Shown here: positions 1 to 6,022 of the stretch, one piece after another | Layout of the letters: the number at the start of each line of letters is the position of its first letter | Numbering within the stretch: the stretch's first letter is position 1 | Translations under genes and position numbers: made by a program | The notes under the pieces: generated by a model | The model's input: the letters and a program-made list of their open reading frames with translations, nothing else | Told to the model about the DNA's origin: nothing | The model's database searches: none | From: Oscillospiraceae bacterium | GTDB lineage: Bacteria > Bacillota_A > Clostridia > Oscillospirales > JAAYXM01 | Assembly: GCA_017408185.1 (NCBI GenBank) | Contig: JAFQVE010000278.1 | Span: 1 to 11,049 of the forward strand | Reading direction: 5' to 3' | Length of the DNA stretch: 11,049 bases

Positions 1-1087
1 CGGCTATACCGTGGACAAGGATCGCAAATTCCATATAAATCCCGAAACTGCTCCTATCGTTCGTGAGATATTCGAGCAGTATGCCAGTGGCAAAACTGTT
101 ACCGAGATCATTACAGATCTAAATGCAAGACAGATTAAAACATCTCTCGGTAAGGCGTTCAACAAGAACAGTCTACACCGCCTTTTGAGGAATAAACGGT
201 ACATCGGATATTACATCTACAAAGATACTGAAACCCCCGGTGGTATGCCTCGTATCATTGATAATGAACTCTTTGAACGGGTACAGCGCATGCTTGATCG
301 CAACAAGAAAGCTCCCGCCCGTTCCCGTGGCAAAGAGGAATATCTGCTCACCACTAAACTATTTTGTGGTTACTGCAAAGAAATGATGATCGGCTACGGT
401 GGCACCGGCAAGTCCGGTAAGGCGTACCACTACTATGCTTGCAAAAACGCAAAGAAAAAGCTGTGTCATAAAAAGGTTGTCAGCAAAGAACTGATAGAGG
501 ATCGTATCGTTAACGCTTGTCACAAGATGCTCACCGACAGCAACATAAAAAGAATTGCCGCCGAGGTTGCCAAGGTCTGCAAGGCAGATATGGATACGGC
601 GACAATTAAGCGAATCAAATCGGCTATTAAAGAGATCAATGTTGCTATTGAGAACCTCTGGAAGGCGTTGGAAAGCGGTCAGTCTGTTGATATGATAACC
701 GAGCGTATCAACAAGCGTCAGCAGGAAAAGAAGGCTCTGGAAGAACAGCTCGCCTTGGAGATCAGTAAGCAGTTTATTCTCAGTGAGCAGGATGTTACTG
801 ACTTTTTGTACAAGCTGAAGAATGGCAGTCTGAACAACATACACAGGCGGCGCAGTTTGATTAACATCTTCGTTGGTGCCATCTATCTCTTTGATGATAA
901 GTTCAGAATTATACTTAACGGCAGCGAAAAGCCCATTGAGATTGATGACGAGCTTCTTGAGGAGGTCAATGACTATTTTGACGGCTTAAATCAAGCAAAA
1001 TCGGAGTGTTCACACTTAGTTGCGGACGCTCCACCACAACACTCAAAGACGAACCCTGTATATTGTCAGGAATGTCTTTGCATTTGA
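1..1087 (+). CDS. Large serine recombinase, C-terminal part (5' end outside window)
   Basis: This is the downstream part of a large serine site-specific recombinase, the class that integrates and excises phages, ICEs and Tn5397/Tn4451-like transposons. The frame is open to the left edge (codons from base 2), so the GTG at 11 is internal and the catalytic resolvase domain with its serine lies outside the window. Numbering from that GTG, residues about 10-75 form the Recombinase domain (APIVREIF, then RLLRNKRYIGYYIYKD). Residues about 110-160 form a recombinase zinc ribbon with CGYC and a later AC...LC pair. Residues about 195-255 are a charged coiled coil (EINVAIENLWKAL, KRQQEKKALEEQL). The segment IFVGAIYLFDDKFRIILN is the usual final beta region. 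A tail of about 30 residues (SHLVADAPPQ...) precedes the TGA. It may belong to this island or to a second element nested in it. Family assignment is firm; the target site is unknown. Confidence 0.93.
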   Translation, partial: GYTVDKDRKFHINPETAPIVREIFEQYASGKTVTEIITDLNARQIKTSLGKAFNKNSLHRLLRNKRYIGYYIYKDTETPGGMPRIIDNELFERVQRMLDRNKKAPARSRGKEEYLLTTKLFCGYCKEMMIGYGGTGKSGKAYHYYACKNAKKKLCHKKVVSKELIEDRIVNACHKMLTDSNIKRIAAEVAKVCKADMDTATIKRIKSAIKEINVAIENLWKALESGQSVDMITERINKRQQEKKALEEQLALEISKQFILSEQDVTDFLYKLKNGSLNNIHRRRSLINIFVGAIYLFDDKFRIILNGSEKPIEIDDELLEEVNDYFDGLNQAKSECSHLVADAPPQHSKTNPVYCQECLCI

Positions 1088-1322
1088 AGCAGAACTACCG
1101 CCTAAGTTGATTAAGACTTAGGCGGTAGTTCTGTTGCTTATTGAGAAAGTATTAATACTAATCAATGGAGCACGGTGGGTAGATACCGTCCATGCAAAGC
1201 AGTTTATTTGTTCTTTGGAGAAAATCCAAATTATCTCTAACTATATCTTTTATAAAAGTAGGTATTGCGCGCCCACTAAATCAACCGTTTGGAGATATTA
1301 CTAAATTAAAGTTTTAAATACA
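1088..1322. other. Gene-free spacer between recombinase and xre operon
   Basis: No convincing reading frame or RNA gene is visible here. Apart from the hairpin at its left end, it contains a 12-bp perfect palindrome at 1148-1159 (AGTATTAATACT) flanked by ATTGA (1140-1144) and TCAAT (1162-1166). The sequence then becomes AT-rich up to the promoter of the regulator gene at 1323. Confidence 0.6.
1090..1133 (+). terminator. Strong hairpin after the serine recombinase, possible terminator
   Basis: A perfect 18-bp inverted repeat (1090-1107 with 1116-1133) has an 8-base loop and starts 3 bases after the recombinase stop codon. The stem is long and GC-balanced. The downstream arm is followed by TTGCTTATTGAG rather than a clear T-run, so a rho-independent terminator is only one reading. 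It could also stabilise the mRNA 3' end or be part of an element boundary. Confidence 0.55.
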
Positions 1323-1351
1323 TTGACATTGTTGACTTAATGTGTTATGAT
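1323..1351 (+). promoter_or_regulatory. Sigma-A-type promoter for the xre-rhuM operon
   Basis: A consensus -35 box TTGACA (1323-1328) is separated by exactly 17 bases from a -10 box TATGAT (1346-1351). Transcription would start near 1358, about 27 bases ahead of the ATG at 1385. A second TTGAC (1332-1336) follows the -35 box, giving two TTGAC copies 9 bases apart, a possible binding site for the XRE product. The promoter call rests on box match and spacing; autoregulation is inference. Confidence 0.7.
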
Positions 1352-1384
1352 AAGCTTACAGATAATATAGGAGGAGTTGTTTTT

Positions 1385-2008
1385 ATGAAAAAAACAAAAA
1401 AACATCAGGACCAGTTTAAAAACTTGCCTGATGTAGAAATACATTATGCTTCCTTCGGAGAAAGGCTTCGTGAGATACGAAAAGAGCGAGGTATGACACA
1501 AGATGAATTTGCCTCAATTTTAGGAACATCAAAGCAAATACTCAGCAGATATGAGCTTGAGCAACGGTCACCCAAAATAGAACAGGTAAAAAAATATGCC
1601 GAAAAGCTACAAGTATCCGTAGATTTCCTTTTGGGAGATACAGAAAGCGAAGCAGTATTCAACTCCATCTGCTCAAACAAGCAAAGAAAACCTTTCTACA
1701 AAATCTTTATTGATGTAACATCAGAGATGGGGCTTGATATTCCGGGGATAGTTAGAGTTACAGGTCTTACAGACCGTCAAGTCAGAATGATCATTGTGCG
1801 TCAGATAAAAGATGCTCCATTACCTATTGCATTACAGTTATCTGAAACTCTCAATGTTCCGCTTAATCTCTGGACGGGTAATGAAGAATATGTCCCTAAC
1901 GAAATTTCTGTTAACGCTTTTGAGGTAGCACGAGCTTATGACAAAGCAACCATAAAAGATCGGAATACAGCAAGACTTGCACTCAATTTAGAAACCGTAA
2001 AGGAGTGA
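1385..2008 (+). CDS. XRE-family transcriptional regulator, first gene of the rhuM cassette
   Basis: A helix-turn-helix regulator of about 207 residues. The ATG at 1385 is chosen because a strong AGGAGGAG Shine-Dalgarno (1369-1376) sits just ahead of it; the in-frame ATG at 1340 lies between the -35 and -10 boxes and has no such site. Residues about 23-80 are a classic XRE (Cro/C1) domain: FGERLREIRKERGMTQDEFA, then LGTSKQILSRYELEQRSPKI and VSVDFLLG. After a linker, residues about 105-165 (LDIPGIVRVTGLTDRQVRMI, then APLPIALQLSETLNVPLNLW) look like a second, degenerate HTH of the same fold. The C-terminus (YDKATIKDRNTARLALNLE) is a tail common in such regulators. The stop is 7 bases before rhuM, whose AAGGAG lies inside this gene's last codons, so the two genes are probably translationally coupled. 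It may repress its own operon or act as antitoxin to RhuM; both are inference. Confidence 0.9.
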   Translation: MKKTKKHQDQFKNLPDVEIHYASFGERLREIRKERGMTQDEFASILGTSKQILSRYELEQRSPKIEQVKKYAEKLQVSVDFLLGDTESEAVFNSICSNKQRKPFYKIFIDVTSEMGLDIPGIVRVTGLTDRQVRMIIVRQIKDAPLPIALQLSETLNVPLNLWTGNEEYVPNEISVNAFEVARAYDKATIKDRNTARLALNLETVKE

Positions 2009-2015
2009 GTGAAAA

Positions 2016-2996
2016 ATGGCAAAAAACAATAAGATTATTATTTACAAAACGGAGGATGAAAAAGTATCTGTCGATGTTCGTTTTGATAATGAAACGGTTT
2101 GGCTCACTCAAATGCAGATGGCGGAGCTTTTTGATACCACAAAACAAAATATAAGCTTTCACATCAATAATTGCTTCAAGGAGGGAGAACTAAAAAAAGA
2201 AGCAGTTGTAAAGAAATACTTGACAACTGCCGCCGATGGCAAAGAATATTCTATATTACACTATAATTTGGACGTAATTATTTCGGTGGGATATCGCGTG
2301 AAATCTTTTCGCGGTACGCAGTTTAGACAATGGGCAACATCCCGATTAAATGAATACATACGAAAAGGCTTTACAATGGATGATGAACGATTAAAAGAAC
2401 TCGGAGGCGGAGGCTATTGGAAAGAGCTTTTAGAACGCATTCGTGATATTCGTGCATCCGAAAAGGTGTTTTACAGACAAATCCTTGATATTTATGCTAC
2501 CAGTATAGATTACGATCCAAGCGCTGAAATTTCCATCGAATTTTTTAAAAAAGTTCAGAACAAAGTTCACTATGCTATTCATGGGCAAACAGCGGCGGAA
2601 GTTATATATAACCGTGCCGATGCTGAAAAAGAATTTATGGGGCTTACAACATTCAAAGGAAATAAACCCCATTTAAGTGATGCTGTAATAGCAAAAAACT
2701 ATCTTAACGAAAAGGAACTGCGCTCATTGGGGCAGCTCGTTTCCGGTTATCTGGATTTTGCAGAGAGACAGGCTGAACGGGAACAACCCATGACAATGCA
2801 CGACTGGGCCGAGCATTTGGATAGAATTTTAACTATGAGCGGTGAAAAGCTTCTGATAGGTGCAGGTAGCATTTCTCATAATCAAGCCATAAGCAAAGCT
2901 ACTGCCGAATACAAAAAATACCAGCAAAGAACTCTCAGCGAAGTGGAAAGGGATTATCTTGATACCATAAAGAAACTTGAAAAGAAATCAAAATAA
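2016..2996 (+). CDS. rhuM: RhuM family protein (virulence protein RhuM-like)
   Basis: A full-length 326-residue RhuM family protein, COG3943 type, named after a gene of Salmonella pathogenicity island 3. Biochemical function is not established for the family. Residues about 25-60 (VWLTQMQMAELFDTTKQNIS) form a winged-helix-like DNA-binding segment. The family signatures FRQWATSRLNEYIRKGF (about 103-119) and HGQTAAEVIYNRADAEKEF (about 189-207, followed by MGLTTF) are intact. The C-terminal part (LSDAVIAKNYLNEKELRSLG through ISHNQAISKATAEYKKY) is helical and charged. There is no signal peptide or membrane segment, so it should be cytoplasmic. Translation starts at ATG 2016 behind AAGGAG (2000-2005). 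It is the last gene before the tmRNA 3' fragment, typical of island cargo. Relatives are often annotated as death-on-curing or virulence proteins; a toxin or anti-phage role is possible but unproven. Confidence 0.9.
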   Translation: MAKNNKIIIYKTEDEKVSVDVRFDNETVWLTQMQMAELFDTTKQNISFHINNCFKEGELKKEAVVKKYLTTAADGKEYSILHYNLDVIISVGYRVKSFRGTQFRQWATSRLNEYIRKGFTMDDERLKELGGGGYWKELLERIRDIRASEKVFYRQILDIYATSIDYDPSAEISIEFFKKVQNKVHYAIHGQTAAEVIYNRADAEKEFMGLTTFKGNKPHLSDAVIAKNYLNEKELRSLGQLVSGYLDFAERQAEREQPMTMHDWAEHLDRILTMSGEKLLIGAGSISHNQAISKATAEYKKYQQRTLSEVERDYLDTIKKLEKKSK

Positions 2997-3044
2997 CATC
3001 TTAGGCAAGGAGAGCAATCTATAGATGCCGGATTACAGCAAGGC

Positions 3045-3068
3045 GTTCGACTCCCCCCGCCTCCACCA
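3045..3068 (+). repeat. tmRNA (ssrA) 3'-end fragment, probable island attachment site (attR)
   Basis: The 24 bases read like the 3' terminus of a tmRNA gene. A TTCGACT T-loop is followed by the T-stem 3' strand CCCCC, an acceptor strand CGCCTCC that would pair with the GGGGGCG start typical of Bacillota tmRNAs, a discriminator A, and an encoded CCA at 3066-3068. The 5' T-stem strand should be GGGGG, but the bases present (AGGCG, 3041-3045) mismatch at two positions, and no other part of a tmRNA or tRNA lies upstream: rhuM ends at 2996. This fits an island that duplicated the 3' end of ssrA on insertion, with foreign DNA to the left of about 3045. A tRNA gene end is the alternative; CTCCACCA favours tmRNA. 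Confidence 0.65.
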
Positions 3069-3092
3069 AAACGTAATATCTGTTCAAACATC

Positions 3093-3133
3093 AAAACTGT
3101 CTGTCTCTGCAATTTATCGAGACAGACAGTTTT
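3093..3133. terminator. Bidirectional terminator (ssrA side and hydrolase gene)
   Basis: A perfect 15-bp inverted repeat (3093-3107 with 3119-3133) has an 11-base loop. It starts with AAAA and ends with TTTT, so it gives a U-tract in both directions. On the plus strand it lies 25 bases after the tmRNA CCA and is probably the original ssrA terminator. On the minus strand it lies 25 bases after the stop of the SGNH hydrolase gene. Confidence 0.85.
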
Positions 3134-3157
3134 ACTGATATATTCTTTAAAATTATT

Positions 3158-3874
3158 CTATTTAATTACTGCTTTTACGCATTCTTTGACGGTTTTGATT
3201 TCTTCGTCCGAAACAGCTTCGTCAAAGTCTGAGAAGGAAATATCATCTATTGGATTTCCCGTAAGGCAGGCATACCAAAGAAGCGAAAGCGCATATCTGC
3301 CAACACCAAGGCTTGCATGGAAAGTATCACGATGGAGATTGATGCCCTTTTCCGCAAGCTTCTGGAACATCGGTCCCGAGGGGATCGTCATATACGCGTT
3401 CATCGCCTGAGCCGCCATCGTATATGCTGAGTGGAGCGCATCAAACATTTCCTTTCTTGTTTCAAAGCCACGGTTAATGAGCATCCGGCTGCCCTCTTCA
3501 TACGCCCATGTCTCATGCATAATAAGCTTTGCCCGCGGGCAGCACATACGTACATATGACGTTAAATCCTCGAGATACGGCTGATATGTATCATAATCCG
3601 TACTTTTCAGGCTTGCCTGCTGAACGGTTATGTAATCCCAGTCACGCGAGAGCAGCGCCTCTTCAAGAGATACATAAAATCCAGTTTGCTGGCCGTTGAA
3701 CTGAAGCTCATATGCATTTTTCTTGGACAGCATATTTCTGTAATGGCGGGAAAGCGGGCATCCACCGATATAAAGATTTACGGTTGTTATCTCCTCGCCG
3801 GCGCTTCTCGCGATCTGATGAAGATATCTTGTTGCATCCTGAGAAAAACTGTTTCCGATTGATAGAATTTTCAT
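3158..3874 (-). CDS. SGNH/GDSL-like hydrolase, DUF4886 type
   Basis: A 238-residue protein that resembles the DUF4886 family, a branch of the SGNH hydrolase fold found in gut Clostridia and Bacteroidota. MKILSIGNSFSQDATRYLHQ carries the block I nucleophile at Ser9 (GNSFS). LYIGGCPLSRH supplies the block II glycine near residue 38. YITVQQASLKS (81-91) is the mid-protein strand. D183 and H186 in HRDTFHASLGVGRYAL are the likely DxxH acid-base pair. No signal peptide is present, so it is probably cytoplasmic. The substrate is unknown; esterase or carbohydrate deacetylase activity is typical of the fold. The ATG at 3874 follows an AAAGGAG site. It lies 69 bp after recG on the same strand and may be the last gene of that transcript or have its own promoter. 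Confidence 0.82.
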   Translation of the reverse strand: MKILSIGNSFSQDATRYLHQIARSAGEEITTVNLYIGGCPLSRHYRNMLSKKNAYELQFNGQQTGFYVSLEEALLSRDWDYITVQQASLKSTDYDTYQPYLEDLTSYVRMCCPRAKLIMHETWAYEEGSRMLINRGFETRKEMFDALHSAYTMAAQAMNAYMTIPSGPMFQKLAEKGINLHRDTFHASLGVGRYALSLLWYACLTGNPIDDISFSDFDEAVSDEEIKTVKECVKAVIK

Positions 3875-3943
3875 TTTAAAATTCTCCTTTGGTAAAATTT
3901 TTATAATCGTTTGTGGTTTGCAAAAATTCTTGCAGCACTCCCT

Positions 3944-6016
3944 CTAATTAAAGGAATTTCCGTTTTCAGACACGTTGAACATTTCGCGGATGCGCTCGCG
4001 CAAAAGCTTATGCTCAGGAAGAGAGAGCGTTCTGTCGCGTTCTGCAATGGCAACCGCCTCACGCTTTGCAAGCTCAAGCGTTTTCATATCCGACATAAAG
4101 CTTGCTATACGAAGCTCAGGAAGACCGTGCTGACGCGTGCCGAAAAAATCTCCCGGTCCGCGAAGGCGCAAATCCTCCTCTGATATTTTAAAGCCGTCAT
4201 TCGTCTCGCGCAAAGCCTGCAGTCTTTCTGCCGCCGTGCTTGTTTTTTTGACATTTGAAAAAAGGAGGCAATATGATTTTGCGCTTCCTCTTCCCACTCG
4301 ACCGCGCAGCTGGTGAAGCTGCGAAAGCCCGAAGCGCTCGGCATTTTCAATCGCCATTACGGTAGCTTCAGGAACATTCACGCCAACCTCGATAACGGTT
4401 GTGGATACAATCGCCGATGTTTCTCCGCTGACAAAACGGCGCATTACCGCATCCTTTTCCTTCTGCCTGAGCTTACCGTGCAGAAGCTCAACCTTCTTGC
4501 CGTAAAACGCAGTATCTGAAAGCTCCTTTGCAAACTTTTCAACCGAGCGAAGCTCTGCCTCACCGTCCTCATTATCCTCAATAAGCGGGCATACAACATA
4601 TGCGCGATACCCCATATCAAGCTGTTTTTTTATAAAGGCATATGCATCTGCGCGCTTTGAATCGTTTACGATAAGCGTATCAACCGGAAGTCTGCCCGGC
4701 GGAAGCTCGTCAATAACGGAGATATCAAGGTCACCGTACATAATCAAAGCAAGAGAGCGCGGGATGGGCGTTGCCGACATAACAAGCTGATGCGGATTAT
4801 TCCCCTTTGACGCAAGCGTTGCGCGTTGGCGCACTCCGAAGCGATGCTGTTCATCAACAATCATAAGGCCCAAATTTTCAAACTCAACATCCTCGCTGAT
4901 TATTGCATGAGTTCCGATGAGAAAATCAACCTCTCTCAATACACATTTTTCTTTTATGCGTTTTTTCTCCGATGCTTTCATACTGCCGCAAAGAAGCGCA
5001 CATCTCACGCCTAACTTCTCCATATTTTCCGAAAGCGATTTGAAATGCTGCTCGGCAAGGATTTCCGTCGGTACCATAAGAGCAGTCTGCATCCCGTTTT
5101 TATACGCAAGATACGCCGCTGCTGCCGCAACCGCGGTTTTACCGGAGCCGACGTCACCCTGGACAATTCTGTTCATCGGGCGCGAGGATTGCATATCCGT
5201 TGCAATTTCGTCAATCACACGCCGCTGTGCGGACGTAAGAGAAAACGGAAGAGCGTTCAGATACGGTGTAAAGTCACTGTCCTTTATCGGTGTTCCAAGC
5301 TCGTGCTCACGTCTGCCGCGAAGGTGCATGAGGCCAAGGCTTAAGATAAAAAGCTCTTCAAACACAAGGCGCCGCTTTGCGATTTCAAGCTCTTCCTCGC
5401 TTGTAGGAAAATGAATTTCACGATAAGAAAATCCGACGTGTGCAAGAGAATGCTTTCTGCGTATATCCTCAGGCAAAACCTCGGGAATACTTTGCGAAAA
5501 CTCTGCCAATGCAGACCTCACGGCGGCTCTCAGCACGTCTGCTGATATTCCTGCCGTAAGCCCGTAAATTGGCAGAATAGCCCCGGTTTTTTGACCGGAG
5601 CTTTCCTCTTCTTCAAACGTCGGGTTTAGCAAGCAAAGACCGCCCGCGCGTTCCTCTACCTTTCCGAAGAACACGTAGGTATGTCCGGGAAAAAGCTTAC
5701 CGACACTATATTTCTGATTAAAAAACACTATTTTTATTCCGCCGCTTTCATCAACGGCGCGGAATTCCGAAACGGTAAATCCACGACGCGGTGAGCGGGT
5801 TTTTATATCTGATGAGATGCACGCTTTTATGCACGCCTTATCTCCTGCAGAAAGCGCGGAGATTTTCAGAAAATTTCGCCTGTCCTCATAATCACGGGGA
5901 AAGTATCCGAGAAGGTCACGCACGGTGTTTATGCCAAGTCTCAAGAAAGCTTCGGCGCGCTTTTCACCGACGCCCTTCAGGTAACGTATTCCCGTGTTCA
6001 AATCAGGCTTCATCAT
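3944..6016 (-). CDS. recG: ATP-dependent DNA helicase RecG
   Basis: RecG is a double-stranded DNA translocase that remodels stalled replication forks and drives branch migration of Holliday junctions. The 690-residue length matches full-length RecG. The N-terminal helical and OB-fold wedge region spans about 5-160 (YLKGVGEKRAEAFLRLGI, GYFPRDYEDRR). The first helicase lobe has the Walker A motif GDVGSGKT (287-294), the DEQH box (388-391) and SATPIPR (414-420). The second lobe has STTVIEVGVNVPEA (538-551) and QLRGRVGRG (569-577). LRLRGPGDFFGTRQHG (616-631) is the RecG/Mfd motif linking ATP use to DNA translocation. No key residue is missing. The start is one of two adjacent ATGs (6016 or 6013), with GGAG at 6029-6026 overlapping the end of fakA; the 6-base gap indicates an operon. 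Confidence 0.97.
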   Translation of the reverse strand: MMKPDLNTGIRYLKGVGEKRAEAFLRLGINTVRDLLGYFPRDYEDRRNFLKISALSAGDKACIKACISSDIKTRSPRRGFTVSEFRAVDESGGIKIVFFNQKYSVGKLFPGHTYVFFGKVEERAGGLCLLNPTFEEEESSGQKTGAILPIYGLTAGISADVLRAAVRSALAEFSQSIPEVLPEDIRRKHSLAHVGFSYREIHFPTSEEELEIAKRRLVFEELFILSLGLMHLRGRREHELGTPIKDSDFTPYLNALPFSLTSAQRRVIDEIATDMQSSRPMNRIVQGDVGSGKTAVAAAAAYLAYKNGMQTALMVPTEILAEQHFKSLSENMEKLGVRCALLCGSMKASEKKRIKEKCVLREVDFLIGTHAIISEDVEFENLGLMIVDEQHRFGVRQRATLASKGNNPHQLVMSATPIPRSLALIMYGDLDISVIDELPPGRLPVDTLIVNDSKRADAYAFIKKQLDMGYRAYVVCPLIEDNEDGEAELRSVEKFAKELSDTAFYGKKVELLHGKLRQKEKDAVMRRFVSGETSAIVSTTVIEVGVNVPEATVMAIENAERFGLSQLHQLRGRVGRGSAKSYCLLFSNVKKTSTAAERLQALRETNDGFKISEEDLRLRGPGDFFGTRQHGLPELRIASFMSDMKTLELAKREAVAIAERDRTLSLPEHKLLRERIREMFNVSENGNSFN

Positions 6017-6022
6017 GTATTT

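Noticed and set aside
359..844. A 161-codon minus-strand reading frame inside the recombinase gene
   Set aside because: It lies wholly opposite a well-supported recombinase frame, has no family-like motif, and the plus-strand protein explains the sequence.
1340..1384. ATG at 1340 as the start of the XRE regulator
   Set aside because: It falls between the -35 and -10 boxes of the likely promoter, and the strong Shine-Dalgarno points to ATG 1385.
3001..3068. A complete tRNA or tmRNA gene ending at 3068
   Set aside because: Only the T-loop and acceptor 3' strand are present; there is no matching acceptor 5' strand, D-arm or anticodon arm upstream, and the T-stem mispairs. It is treated as a fragment.
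4917..5414. A 165-codon plus-strand reading frame opposite recG
   Set aside because: It is an antisense shadow of a highly conserved helicase region, with basic low-similarity sequence and no separate support.
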